A model generated the notes under the pieces. That model had not been told where the DNA came from. It did not search any database and saw only the letters and a program-made list of their open reading frames with translations. Position numbers and translations under genes: made by a program. Shown piece by piece: positions 1-7,920 of a stretch of 64,000 nucleotides of DNA. The DNA is taken from contig NZ_JAUSYV010000001.1 in the NCBI RefSeq assembly GCF_030817055.1, positions 5,232,001 to 5,296,000 of the forward strand, in the 5' to 3' direction. Origin of the DNA: Bacillus sp. V2I10 (GTDB lineage Bacteria; Bacillota; Bacilli; Bacillales; Bacillaceae). How positions within the stretch are numbered: the stretch's first letter is position 1; every line of letters begins with the position of its first letter.

Positions 1-1
1 C

Positions 2-448
2 ACAGCTTTCCGAAGTGCACGTATGATTATTGCTGATTACTTCAATATTTCTCAAAAGAAAATCACAAGCCGCTTATGGATTGCACTTCCATTGTTCGTC
101 ATCTCTTTTGTACTGACAAAAATTGATTTCACGATTCTATGGAGATACTTCTCATGGGCAAACCAATCGACAGCAGTTATAGCACTGTGGGTTGGCGCCA
201 TGTACCTCTTCATTGCCAAGAAAAACTACTGGATTGCGATGATTCCGGGAATTTTCATGACGATGGTGACAGTGACTTACATCTTGAATGCTCCAATTGG
301 ATTCGGGTTATCTATGAGTACTTCTTATATTGGAGCGGCTATTGCTACCATTGCTGTTATCGTTACTTTCTACATTGCAGCTAAGAAAGCAAGAGCCAAT
401 AACCTTCCTCTTGAAGATGACGTTTCGGGCTGGAAGCAGGTATCGTAA
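2..448 (+). CDS. cstA: CstA family peptide/carbon-starvation transporter, C-terminal part
   Basis: Open at the left edge of the window: the reading frame runs in from base 2 (TAFRSARM...) and ends at 448, giving the last 148 residues. It is built of about four hydrophobic helices ending in a basic, cytosolic tail (KKARANN...). The TAFRSAR run and the following helices match the C-terminus of CstA, a large membrane transporter that takes up peptides (and pyruvate in some species) when preferred carbon is exhausted. The missing N-terminal part lies left of the window. Its stop codon overlaps the start of the next small gene (TAATG), so the two are probably co-translated. The family assignment rests on the C-terminal sequence only. 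Confidence 0.85.
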   Translation, partial: TAFRSARMIIADYFNISQKKITSRLWIALPLFVISFVLTKIDFTILWRYFSWANQSTAVIALWVGAMYLFIAKKNYWIAMIPGIFMTMVTVTYILNAPIGFGLSMSTSYIGAAIATIAVIVTFYIAAKKARANNLPLEDDVSGWKQVS

Positions 449-597
449 TGGGCTGCTGCAGTCCGAATTATCGGCAAACGGTTAATGAGGAAGAAGAAAA
501 GCTAAATCGCAAGGGCAAAGATTGTGCGCCTTTGCTCTTAAAAATTGCAGGAAGTTTGGTGATCGCAGGCGGAACACTTGTTGTGATCCTTACGTAA
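448..597 (+). CDS. Small membrane protein coupled to cstA, 49 aa
   Basis: An ATG overlaps the cstA stop as TAATG, the usual layout of translational coupling. The 49-residue product starts MGCCSPNYRQ, has an acidic then basic middle (NEEEEKLNRKGKD) and ends in one hydrophobic helix (about residues 28-48). The paired cysteines near the N-terminus could be a metal or lipid site, but nothing proves this. A strong terminator follows at once, so this is the last gene of the cstA unit. I do not recognise a named family; a role as a small transporter subunit is inference from position only. Confidence 0.6.
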   Translation: MGCCSPNYRQTVNEEEEKLNRKGKDCAPLLLKIAGSLVIAGGTLVVILT

Positions 598-631
598 AAA
601 AGCAGGTACCGATTATGGTTCCTGCTTTTTT
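597..631. terminator. Bidirectional terminator, cstA unit / yaaN
   Basis: Near-perfect stem GCAGGTACC / GGTTCCTGC (602-610, 617-625) with a six-base loop, A-run on the left and T-run on the right. It can end the plus-strand cstA unit and the minus-strand yaaN unit, which stops at 631. Confidence 0.85.
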
Positions 632-1680
632 CATGCCTGAAGCTTCTGCTTTAGTTCTCTTTCTCTTGCCATCAGCTCAGCCTGTGTTTCCTCGCGGTTT
701 CTTTTTCCGTCATCATGAATTCTCATCGTTTCTTGTATGGATGCTTGAAGATTTTCCTGTATTTCTTTTAAAGTCTCTAAATCAAATATGCTGCGCCGAG
801 CTCCTCCAATAACGGCGGCCTGCTTTTGATAAAGTTCATTTGCAGGCTCTGAAATCTTTCTTCCAGCATCTGCTGCAGTTCTTTGTCTAATCAGAGTCAG
901 CGCAATGGACACCTGATTCTTCCAAAGCGGGATCGCTGTTACAAGGGAGGATTGGATTTTTTCAGCAAGCTTATGATTTGTTTTTTGAATCATGCGGATT
1001 TGAGGTGCACTTTGTATCGTAATTTCCCTGCTGATTTTTAAGTCATACAGTCTCTGATCCAATTGATCAGCAAATTGAAGAAGATCCTCGACTTCCTGCT
1101 GCTTCATTGGATCATTCGAACCAAGACTCGCTTTTTTCAGATCAGGAATTGTTTTATCGTGAAGTTCTTCGAGCTTCATTTCTCCTGCTGCAATGTACAC
1201 ATTCAATGAGTGAAAATAGTCTTTGTTATTTTCATAGAGCCTGTCGAGCATCACATTATCTGATAAAAGCGTATTTTTGCTGCGCTCAAGCTTTACACTG
1301 ATTCTGTCGATCTGTGCCCCTGTTTTATGAAATCGGGAGAGAACCTCTTGAATGGATTTCTTTCGTTTTCCAAACAGACGCGCTAAAAAAGAGGTTTCTT
1401 CCTGCTGTAAATCCTCAGGATGAACCTCATTCAGGTTTTTCATGAATTCGTCGAGAATTTCACCAACCTGCCCTATATCCTTTCGCTGTACCTGCTCAAG
1501 CATCACATTTGAGAAAGCGAGGAGCTTGGATTGCGCCGGCAGTCCGTATGATACCAATAGAGCATGGTTTTTCGGATTAATTTGTTCGGCCAGCTTGTGT
1601 GCCCTGATTTTTTCTTCTTCAGATAGCACGTCGATAAGCCGTGACGTGTTAACTTGCTGAAATAAATCGATCTCGTTCAT
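631..1680 (-). CDS. yaaN: TelA/YaaN family toxic-anion resistance-like protein
   Basis: Soluble, mostly helical 349-residue protein with long charged helices typical of the TelA (tellurite/toxic anion resistance) family, whose Bacillus members are YaaN and YceH. The biochemical role is not settled; the family is linked to envelope stress and resistance to toxic anions or antimicrobial peptides. It follows xpaC and its ATG overlaps the xpaC stop (ATGA), so the pair is one operon, as in Bacillus subtilis. The product is slightly shorter than B. subtilis YaaN. Likely expressed from the SigW-type promoter upstream of xpaC. Confidence 0.85.
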   Translation of the reverse strand: MNEIDLFQQVNTSRLIDVLSEEEKIRAHKLAEQINPKNHALLVSYGLPAQSKLLAFSNVMLEQVQRKDIGQVGEILDEFMKNLNEVHPEDLQQEETSFLARLFGKRKKSIQEVLSRFHKTGAQIDRISVKLERSKNTLLSDNVMLDRLYENNKDYFHSLNVYIAAGEMKLEELHDKTIPDLKKASLGSNDPMKQQEVEDLLQFADQLDQRLYDLKISREITIQSAPQIRMIQKTNHKLAEKIQSSLVTAIPLWKNQVSIALTLIRQRTAADAGRKISEPANELYQKQAAVIGGARRSIFDLETLKEIQENLQASIQETMRIHDDGKRNREETQAELMARERELKQKLQA

Positions 1681-2333
1681 TTAAATTTCCGGCTTTCATC
1701 GAGATGTTTCGTATCATTATTTGTTTTAATGGAATGCTTTGCTACATCAATTTCAAGATTAAGCTCATCGACATCATCCTGTACCATTGAGTACAACTCC
1801 TGTTCAATCAGACGCGTCAGTTCGTTTAATGTTTTTCTCGTCTCATTTAATGATTTCTCAAGCTCCCAATTCCTCTTTGGCTGAGAGGATAAAAAGACGT
1901 ATTTCTCAGTGAGAAGCACAGCAGAATCCAAATGAGAAAAGAAAAACTTCTCGGCTTTGTAAAAACGCCTCGGCTCTCTTATCGTCAGGCTGTAAATTCT
2001 GCGGGCAACACGCACAAGCTCAATTCTCTCCTTTAAAGAAGGAAGATGACGGATGGTTAAAAGCGTCTTCTGCAGGCGTGCCATCTTAGACTTCGCTTCG
2101 TCCAGCTGTTTTTTAATGTATTTATAATCTTTGCGGGTAAGAGAATTTTTCTTTAAAAATCTGGAGTTCATACTCACCGATGCGATGGAATAGACAGATG
2201 CTCCCCCAGCAATGGAATACGCGGCTGCCGCTAAAAAAGGCTGATCAAAACCGATTAAACTAACAGTCCCAACTGTCCCTGCAGCCGGTATTGCGGCCAT
2301 CATCCGGACACTGAATGCCATAAACGGATTCAT
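1677..2333 (-). CDS. xpaC: XpaC-like 5-bromo-4-chloroindolyl phosphate hydrolysis protein
   Basis: 218-residue protein with an N-terminal hydrophobic hairpin (about residues 8-55), a basic linker and a long helical C-terminal region. This matches XpaC, named for hydrolysis of a chromogenic phosphate in B. subtilis, although no enzyme motif is evident and its true role is unknown. It sits directly before yaaN with a four-base overlap, the conserved Bacillus arrangement. GGAG lies 10 bases before the ATG. An ECF (SigW-like) promoter lies about 30 bases upstream, in keeping with an envelope-stress role. Confidence 0.85.
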   Translation of the reverse strand: MNPFMAFSVRMMAAIPAAGTVGTVSLIGFDQPFLAAAAYSIAGGASVYSIASVSMNSRFLKKNSLTRKDYKYIKKQLDEAKSKMARLQKTLLTIRHLPSLKERIELVRVARRIYSLTIREPRRFYKAEKFFFSHLDSAVLLTEKYVFLSSQPKRNWELEKSLNETRKTLNELTRLIEQELYSMVQDDVDELNLEIDVAKHSIKTNNDTKHLDESRKFK

Positions 2334-2367
2334 TATTAATCGACTCCTTACATAAAGTCTCTATTTT

Positions 2368-2396
2368 AATACGTATGTATATAGTGAAGGGTTTCA
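2368..2396 (-). promoter_or_regulatory. SigW-type ECF promoter of xpaC-yaaN
   Basis: On the minus strand TGAAAC (2391-2396) is followed after 17 bases by CGTATT (2368-2373), close to the SigW consensus TGAAAC-N16-CGTA. Transcription would start some 30 bases before the xpaC ATG. I recall xpaC-yaaN as SigW targets in B. subtilis, which supports this reading. Confidence 0.6.
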
Positions 2397-2581
2397 GTCC
2401 TGGTGGAATAAAAATGGAAAATAGTTCTTTATCATTAATATACAGCATCGCCGCCGATTTTTCTATTGGTCGGCAATAGTAGGAGATGTAGGACTTGAGA
2501 CGTAGAGAGGTGCACAGATTATTCTCTGATCCAGAGCTCAAATTTTGCGCGTCAGCCAATTAAGCAGAGTTTTCTTCAGAC

Positions 2582-2614
2582 AAAAAAAACAGCCGGGAAA
2601 CTCTGGTCCCGGCT
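2582..2614 (-). terminator. Terminator of the gas vesicle operon
   Basis: Eight-base perfect stem AGCCGGGA / TCCCGGCT (2591-2598, 2607-2614), followed on the minus strand by a run of eight T. It lies 12 bases after the gvpU stop and ends the 14-gene transcript. Confidence 0.9.
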
Positions 2615-2625
2615 TTAGCCTAACT

Positions 2626-3045
2626 CTATTCTGATTTTTTGCTTGCTGGTCTGGCATCTGAGATTTTCCCGAGGAAAAATCCATTAATTTCACTCAACTT
2701 GCCTCTCCAAAGGATTTGTCCTTTAGAAGGGGTGGATTTACTGTCGCCAATATACACTTTCGTATTTTTCAAGTGAATGAAATGAGCTTCAGCATCTCCG
2801 TTTGATTCAACGGATTCGCTTGCACGTGATAATTGTTCACTTAATTTCTGGGCGACTTCACTTCCATCTTCAAACGTTTCACTTAGGGCATCAAAGTATT
2901 CCTTAGCAGAAACCATTGTGCCGGAAATGACTGCACCATTAACGTTTAACGTAATGTCTAATGTAAAGTCATGTTTATTTGAAGCCTGTACAAAGAATTC
3001 AAGTACACTGTCTTTTGATGAGGCTGCTGCTGTACTCATCTCCAT
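2626..3045 (-). CDS. gvpU: Gas vesicle protein GvpU
   Basis: 139-residue protein, last gene of the gas vesicle operon. It has a small alpha/beta domain (DFTLDITLNVNGAVISGT...) and a Lys/Ser-rich tail. Position after gvpT and sequence fit GvpU of B. megaterium. GvpU is not needed to form vesicles; published work links it to their clustering in the cell through a phase transition. Nothing in the sequence looks broken. Start ATG is preceded by an AGGAGG-like site. Confidence 0.85.
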   Translation of the reverse strand: MEMSTAAASSKDSVLEFFVQASNKHDFTLDITLNVNGAVISGTMVSAKEYFDALSETFEDGSEVAQKLSEQLSRASESVESNGDAEAHFIHLKNTKVYIGDSKSTPSKGQILWRGKLSEINGFFLGKISDARPASKKSE

Positions 3046-3069
3046 GTCTCCTCCTTTTTTTAGTCTCAG

Positions 3070-3879
3070 TTAAGATGATGTGTCATCATCGCTGCTTAGA
3101 GAAGTATCTTCTGATTCTTCTTCATCTTTTTCATCCTTGGCTTTTTCATCTTTAGCTTTTGATGATTTTGAAGTCTTTGGTTTTCTTCCGCGTGTTGATT
3201 TTTTCGGCTTTTTGTCTTCATCTTTGCCATCGTACATCGTTTCTTCTTCTTCTTCTTCTTCTATCTCATCATCATCTTCGCCTTCATCTGAGTCATCAGA
3301 TTCTTCTTTTGATTTGCTTGTTTTTTTCTTGCTTGGAGTTTCTTCTTCTTCCTCATCGTCTTCTTCATCTTCTTCAGAATTGCTTTGGCCGCTTAATTGG
3401 TTCATTTTTTCCTCAAGCTGCTGAAGACGTTCTTGAAGAGTCTGGTTTTCCTGCTTTAATGCCTCGAAATCTTCATTTGAATTTGAAGATGAAGTTTCTT
3501 CTTCTGATGAATTGTTCACTGAACCATCTTGATCAGAATCATCTGACTGATTTTTATCTTTTTTAAATAGATTAGTAGCTGATGATTTTAAGCTTGAAGC
3601 ACCTTGGAACGATTTTTCTTTAGCTGCTTTTCCAAAGTCTGCAGCTTTGCTTTTTAATTCATCTGTATCAATACGGGCAAGAAGCTTCTTTCCGTTTTCA
3701 GGTGTAGCCAGGTAGCCGACTGTAGCGCCCAGGATACTGCCTGCGACCGTGCGTTTAATTGGCGCGCTTCTTCTAGATGAATTTTTCTGAGTTGATTGCT
3801 CTTTTTTCGAGTTCTCTGCTTTCGTATTTTCCTTTGAATTTTCCACCTGAGAGTTGTCTAATTTTGTTTGTTCCGCCAT
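3070..3879 (-). CDS. gvpT: Gas vesicle protein GvpT (YtxH-like, acidic low-complexity tail)
   Basis: 269 residues from the ATG (MAEQTKL) that follows GGAGGG by seven bases; an upstream in-frame ATG contains that ribosome site and is rejected. A polar N-terminus leads into a YtxH-type glycine-rich hydrophobic segment (SILGATVGYLATPENGKKLL), then a coiled-coil stretch (LKQENQTLQERLQQLEEKMNQL), then a long tail of alternating Asp/Glu/Ser and Lys blocks that is surely disordered. This is the GvpT plan of the B. megaterium cluster. Function is accessory and poorly known. The acid/base-block tail next to gvpU suggests an intracellular condensate or surface role (inference). Confidence 0.8.
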   Translation of the reverse strand: MAEQTKLDNSQVENSKENTKAENSKKEQSTQKNSSRRSAPIKRTVAGSILGATVGYLATPENGKKLLARIDTDELKSKAADFGKAAKEKSFQGASSLKSSATNLFKKDKNQSDDSDQDGSVNNSSEEETSSSNSNEDFEALKQENQTLQERLQQLEEKMNQLSGQSNSEEDEEDDEEEEETPSKKKTSKSKEESDDSDEGEDDDEIEEEEEEETMYDGKDEDKKPKKSTRGRKPKTSKSSKAKDEKAKDEKDEEESEDTSLSSDDDTSS

Positions 3880-3893
3880 TGTAAATCCCTCCA

Positions 3894-4226
3894 TTATTTT
3901 AGTTGGTTAGCTGTATTCAAACGATTTGTGCCAAGCTGATTTTCAAGCAGCTCCAGTCGTTCATTCAATTTCCTGTTTTCTTCTTCAAGTGCCTTTGTAT
4001 TGTTATTCTCCGCTTTGGAGCTTAGATAAGGATCATTCTCCCACCAGTCCATGCCGATTTCTTTTGCTTTATCAACAGAAGCGACAATGAGCCGAATTTT
4101 AATTGTCAGCAGTTCGATATCGGCAATTCCTACCGTGATATCACCTGCGATGACAACTCCTTTATCCAGAATCTTTTCCAGTACATCGACAATCGTACTT
4201 GATTGCATATTGCTTTGGACTGCCAT
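3894..4226 (-). CDS. gvpJ: Gas vesicle minor shell protein GvpJ
   Basis: 110 residues from the ATG (MAVQSNM) placed eight bases after GGAGGG; an earlier TTG would include that site. The core (STIVDVLEKILDKGVVIAGDITVGIADIELLTIKIRLIVASVDKA) is the GvpA-fold: helix, two beta strands, helix. A C-terminal extension carries a coiled coil (LEEENRKLNERLELLENQL). GvpJ is a minor, GvpA-like component needed for vesicle nucleation or shape. It lies between gvpK and gvpT; its stop abuts the gvpT ribosome site. Confidence 0.9.
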   Translation of the reverse strand: MAVQSNMQSSTIVDVLEKILDKGVVIAGDITVGIADIELLTIKIRLIVASVDKAKEIGMDWWENDPYLSSKAENNNTKALEEENRKLNERLELLENQLGTNRLNTANQLK

Positions 4227-4255
4227 TACATGTCCCTCCAAGTGGCCGCGTTAGG

Positions 4256-4540
4256 TTATAACAAGCTGCCTAAAGGACCGAGATCTATATTCAAATCTTC
4301 GGCATCAAGGCCAAAGACCTCTTTCAATTCTTCCATTTTTTCTTCCAGGTTCATCAAGGCAACACCAAGATTTTCAATTTGCTCGTCCGTCAGCGTTCCA
4401 CCCTCCACCCGCCTCATCGCATGACGTTCGACAATTTGCCTGAGAAGCTCAACGACGGTCAGGACTAGCTGCGCAAGTCCGTGTTCGGCATTGTCAGGAT
4501 CAAGCTGAATCCTACCATTTGTTCGGCTGGCCTGCTGCAT
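4256..4540 (-). CDS. gvpK: Gas vesicle protein GvpK
   Basis: 94-residue helical protein with the GvpK signature (GLAQLVLTVVELLRQIVERHAMRRVEGGTL and the LNIDLGPLGSLL end). GvpK is an essential accessory factor for vesicle assembly. Its start lies inside gvpS: the two frames overlap by 29 bases, which implies coupled translation. Confidence 0.9.
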   Translation of the reverse strand: MQQASRTNGRIQLDPDNAEHGLAQLVLTVVELLRQIVERHAMRRVEGGTLTDEQIENLGVALMNLEEKMEELKEVFGLDAEDLNIDLGPLGSLL

Positions 4541-4781
4541 CGACTAACTCCTCCCTCTGTTTATCGAATTGATCAGATGTAACGGGCTTTCGGTTGCCTG
4601 CTTTTGATTGGACAAGCGTTTCAACTGAAGCAATCAGAACCCTTAGATCCAAATACACTAGATCTACACCTGCAATCGAAATGATCAAATCACCTTTAAT
4701 TGCCACACCCTTATCGAGGATGACATCTAAAATATCAATAAGAGCTATATCCTTATTTTCAACTGATTCTCTAAGAGACAT
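4512..4781 (-). CDS. gvpS: Gas vesicle GvpA-like protein GvpS
   Basis: 89 residues. The core IDILDVILDKGVAIKGDLIISIAGVDLVYLDLRVLIASVETL is a GvpA/J/M-family domain. In the B. megaterium order L-S-K-J this slot is GvpS, a minor GvpA-like protein required for vesicle formation. It overlaps the gvpK start by 29 bases. Confidence 0.88.
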   Translation of the reverse strand: MSLRESVENKDIALIDILDVILDKGVAIKGDLIISIAGVDLVYLDLRVLIASVETLVQSKAGNRKPVTSDQFDKQREELVDAAGQPNKW

Positions 4782-4800
4782 CTGTCAGATCCCTCACTTT

Positions 4801-5610
4801 TTATGAAAAACTGGAGAAATGGTACGCCGGCCATGGACCTGTAGCTTCGAATCTCCAGCCAGTGCCGCCAAGTTCCTGTTCAAACTGCTTCATTTCTTCC
4901 AAGAAGCTTTCCACTTTCGGAATTGGAAGAAGAAACACGCTGTTCCAGGCCATGTTTTCTTTTAGACCTGTGACATCTTTGCTCCAATTTTGCTTAATAG
5001 CTGCGTGAAGCGAATGCTCCTTCAGCTTCTCATGCACTAGTTCACAAACTCGATTCTTCTCATTTTCAAGCTCATCCTCGATCAGCTTATCAATCTTTTT
5101 CTTTTCGAAAAATTGTCTTCCGTGAGGCAGCTCGCTTATTTCCTGTTTCTTCGCTTCGATTGCGGAATTGTTTTCAATTACCTGCTTTTTCAGTTCAAGA
5201 TCGTCAGAATAGATTTTCACATTCCATTCTTCGTTTCCCTGTAGCATGGAAAGTGTCTCTTCAATCCTCGTATCATTGGATTGAATGGTTTGCTTCAGGC
5301 TATCTTCATTCTTATAAATCGTGCAAAATTTAAGCGGAATGATTGTGAAGCTCTTATAAAGGGCGGCAACCGTTTCATGATGATGGAACGCTTTTTCCTG
5401 CAGCCAGTCCATATCACTGTCGACCTTGTCTTTAATGGCTTCTTCTGAATAATGATCAGAATCCAGTTTGCAAACAACTGCGGTGACATTGTTGATCGGA
5501 ATGGTGTATAGCTTGCGTTCACCATCAAAGCCTGTGAAAGATGGAAACGATTGATGTGCTGCCGCTTCTTTAGTTGGTATCAATCCATATAAATAAATCA
5601 AGTCACCCAT
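4801..5610 (-). CDS. gvpL: Gas vesicle protein GvpL (GvpL/F family)
   Basis: 269-residue member of the GvpL/GvpF family, with the N-terminal IYLYGLIPT strand, the internal ATLYKSFTIIPLKFCTIY motif and the C-terminal GPWPAYHFSSFS end shared with GvpF. These proteins bind GvpA-type subunits and help start assembly. A central 60-residue charged helical section (EAKKQEISELPHG...KKIDKLIEDELENEK) is typical. It is the second of two paralogues in the operon (see gvpF). Confidence 0.9.
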   Translation of the reverse strand: MGDLIYLYGLIPTKEAAAHQSFPSFTGFDGERKLYTIPINNVTAVVCKLDSDHYSEEAIKDKVDSDMDWLQEKAFHHHETVAALYKSFTIIPLKFCTIYKNEDSLKQTIQSNDTRIEETLSMLQGNEEWNVKIYSDDLELKKQVIENNSAIEAKKQEISELPHGRQFFEKKKIDKLIEDELENEKNRVCELVHEKLKEHSLHAAIKQNWSKDVTGLKENMAWNSVFLLPIPKVESFLEEMKQFEQELGGTGWRFEATGPWPAYHFSSFS

Positions 5611-5614
5611 CTGC

Positions 5615-5878
5615 TTATCCCTCGTTTCTTGGTTTCGTCAGCTTATCCCACTCTTCCATTTCCCTGCGCTTGGCAATTTCATACCTTGTCAAAAGCTCTT
5701 CTTCTTTTTCTTGAAAAGCTTTCTCAGGAATCTCGCCGAGCTCAAACATCATTTGGAGCTGAATGAGCTTTTGCTGAATAGTAGGAAGGTCATATAACTC
5801 TTTCTCTGCTTCTTCCTGTACCTTTTGTCCGATTTTAACTACAAGATTCATTGGTGCGGTAACCAATTTATGAAGCAT
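5615..5878 (-). CDS. gvpG: Gas vesicle protein GvpG
   Basis: 87-residue basic/acidic helical protein (MLHKLVTAPMNLVVKIGQKVQEEAEKEL...) matching GvpG, an accessory factor encoded between gvpF and gvpL. It stops four bases before the gvpL ATG and starts one base after the gvpF stop, so F-G-L are tightly coupled. Confidence 0.9.
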   Translation of the reverse strand: MLHKLVTAPMNLVVKIGQKVQEEAEKELYDLPTIQQKLIQLQMMFELGEIPEKAFQEKEEELLTRYEIAKRREMEEWDKLTKPRNEG

Positions 5879-5879
5879 A

Positions 5880-6647
5880 TCAGCTTTCCTCTACTTTTAA
5901 CCTGATGTTCACAAAGTTGTATGCAGGCCATGGACCGCTGTAGTTAAAATCGACTTTATCTTTCCATTTTTCATGTGCATCATTAACCTTCTGATCAAAA
6001 AGCTCCTCAGAATCACGGTCAATTAAGAATGCGGCATTTAAAAGCATTGTTTCGCCAGTCGGTTCATTTGCTTTTGCGGCTTCAGCCGCTTCTTCAAGAG
6101 GCGCGAATACCTCGGCCTTCACTTCGCTTTGAAGATCAGCAAACAGTTTCTGGGCAATGCCTCCAAGCTGAATGCGTTCATAATATCCGGCCGCTTCAGA
6201 CTTTCCTTTTACTGAAGCTGACATTTTTCCAACCTCTGAATGCTCATTTACTTTTGCTTCAAGCCATTCTTTTTTGCCGATGACTTTTAACCCGACTTCA
6301 ATCTTCCCTTTAATCGCAGGGAACAGCTTTTCAAACTGAGGATACAGATTTTCCAGAAAGACTTTTACATCTTCTTTGGATGTAAAAACATTCCCGAAGC
6401 TGATCGGAATAACTGTATCATTTTTGCTCATAATTGCAGCAACTGCGTGCTGATGCATCATTAAATTTTGACGATTCGGATGATAGATTTTCATTGGGAC
6501 CTCGGCTGCAACCATCGCTGCATCTTTGTAGCGAATCGTAAAGGTTTCCCTCTCTTCGCCTTCAATTTCCACTGTTCCAAAATCTTCATCTTCCGTCGTT
6601 TGAATCCCGCTGAAAATATATATACCCATTTCTTGTTCACTCATCAT
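5880..6647 (-). CDS. gvpF: Gas vesicle protein GvpF (GvpL/F family)
   Basis: Start chosen at the ATG of MMSEQEMGIYIFSG, six bases after GAGGAG; a longer frame from 6686 would run through the end of gvpN and carries no family sequence. About 255 residues, with the family's N-terminal beta strand, the NDTVIPISFGNVF motif and the conserved GPWPAYNFVNI end. GvpF is a minor shell-associated assembly factor. Paralogue of gvpL, with the middle section clearly diverged. Confidence 0.9.
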   Translation of the reverse strand: MMSEQEMGIYIFSGIQTTEDEDFGTVEIEGEERETFTIRYKDAAMVAAEVPMKIYHPNRQNLMMHQHAVAAIMSKNDTVIPISFGNVFTSKEDVKVFLENLYPQFEKLFPAIKGKIEVGLKVIGKKEWLEAKVNEHSEVGKMSASVKGKSEAAGYYERIQLGGIAQKLFADLQSEVKAEVFAPLEEAAEAAKANEPTGETMLLNAAFLIDRDSEELFDQKVNDAHEKWKDKVDFNYSGPWPAYNFVNIRLKVEES

Positions 6648-6658
6648 CAAACACTCCT

Positions 6659-7582
6659 CTAATCCAAGACGTCCATTTTCCTGCATTCATCTATTATTAA
6701 TTGCTCTGCATCTGCTTTTGCATGATCCGAATCAAGGCATCGGCTGATAGGATGACATAAAATATCAAGGCATAAGCTTTGAAAATCCGGATCTTCACCA
6801 TCTATTGGAATATCCTGTTCTGCTGCAAGCTTCGCTATCATAATCGAAGCTCTCAAACTAGGACCATTATTCTTATCGTTTGAGCAAGCATCCCGTAAAT
6901 TCGTAACGAGAGTGGTAATAGCTCTTGCTTCGTTTTCTTCTGCATCTGTTTTTTCGGCTACGATTCTCGTCTCACGTTCAACATCTTTATAATCGATGAA
7001 CATTGTAATCAAGCGATCAAGCAGGGCATCCTGCGTATCGTAAACTCCTGCATATTCAGCAGGATTACTGGTGAATATGACTGCGAAATCGGGATGAACC
7101 CGGACAAATGGTTCTGTTAATTTAGAGCCATATAACGGCAGGACACCCTCTTCTAAAATCGATAGAAAAATATTATTGGTAGTAGGGCGTGACCTTGTGA
7201 ACTCATCGTAAATTAACGTATATCCATTTTTAACTGCTTCAAGCAGCCGTCCGTCTTTCCACATTTCACTGACACTTTCATCTTTTTTATAAACAGATCT
7301 GACATACTGATCAACGACCTTTTTACTCGTATACCCTGTAAAATCTCCAATTAAATCTTTGTTGTTTAATTCGTGATTTCCGTGCATAAGCATGACCGGC
7401 CGTTTTCTTTTTTTGGCAAGAGCAAGCGCAAGGGAGGTTTTTCCTGCACCTGAGGGGCCTGTAAAATGAACGGAATATCCGGCTTTCAAGTATTGCAGCG
7501 AACGCTTGAGAATATCCTTCGTCTCATCGTCCTGTATCAATGCTCTTGCATCTTTCTTTACCTTTTCTTTTAAGACCGTCAT
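6659..7582 (-). CDS. gvpN: Gas vesicle AAA+ ATPase GvpN
   Basis: 307-residue MoxR/CbbQ-type AAA+ ATPase. Walker A is GPSGAGKTS (about residues 42-50), Walker B is LIYDEFTRS, and sensor-1 is FTSNPAEYAG. GvpN uses ATP to help vesicles grow to full width; loss usually leaves small vesicles. It lies between gvpR and gvpF, and its stop falls just before the gvpF ribosome site. Confidence 0.93.
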   Translation of the reverse strand: MTVLKEKVKKDARALIQDDETKDILKRSLQYLKAGYSVHFTGPSGAGKTSLALALAKKRKRPVMLMHGNHELNNKDLIGDFTGYTSKKVVDQYVRSVYKKDESVSEMWKDGRLLEAVKNGYTLIYDEFTRSRPTTNNIFLSILEEGVLPLYGSKLTEPFVRVHPDFAVIFTSNPAEYAGVYDTQDALLDRLITMFIDYKDVERETRIVAEKTDAEENEARAITTLVTNLRDACSNDKNNGPSLRASIMIAKLAAEQDIPIDGEDPDFQSLCLDILCHPISRCLDSDHAKADAEQLIIDECRKMDVLD

Positions 7583-7610
7583 CTTTTCTTGCCTCCTGCC
7601 CGCTCATCCC

Positions 7611-7874
7611 TTACTGTTCCATACCGATTGCGCTTCGGTACCGAATGTCCAGTCTTTTAAAAGACGTGACTTCCTTATCTTTGTTTAATTGACAATCATA
7701 GGTTCCGAGCATTTCATCTTTTGCATATTTCTTCATATATTCTTTTTCTTCAATCACTTCAACCGTCACTCTCCAGCCCTCTTCCACTGCTTCCACCGAA
7801 GTAATTTTGTGCGGCGGTGCTACATGTTCACTGAAAAAGTCATTTACGTTTTTCATGATTTCTTTAATAGCCAT
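7611..7874 (-). CDS. gvpR: Gas vesicle protein GvpR (GvpO family)
   Basis: 87 residues with the GvpO-family sequence (WRVTVEVIEEKEYMKKYAKDEMLGTYD...LDIRYRSAIGMEQ), called GvpR in the B. megaterium cluster. It is a small alpha/beta accessory or regulatory protein. GGAGGCGACACT precedes the ATG. An 84-base gap with a stem-loop separates it from gvpB, which may set the ratio of shell protein to assembly factor. Confidence 0.88.
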   Translation of the reverse strand: MAIKEIMKNVNDFFSEHVAPPHKITSVEAVEEGWRVTVEVIEEKEYMKKYAKDEMLGTYDCQLNKDKEVTSFKRLDIRYRSAIGMEQ

Positions 7875-7920
7875 AGTGTCGCCTCCGATTGTTCCTTCAG
7901 CCGTTTCAAGTTAAGAAGCA

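Noticed and set aside
2260..2559. 99-residue minus-strand frame overlapping the xpaC start
   Set aside because: Overlaps xpaC in another frame and crosses its SigW-type promoter; no recognisable domain.
3080..3566. Long plus-strand open frames rich in Ser and Leu opposite gvpT
   Set aside because: They are mirror images of the acidic low-complexity gvpT coding strand; no ribosome site or family resemblance.
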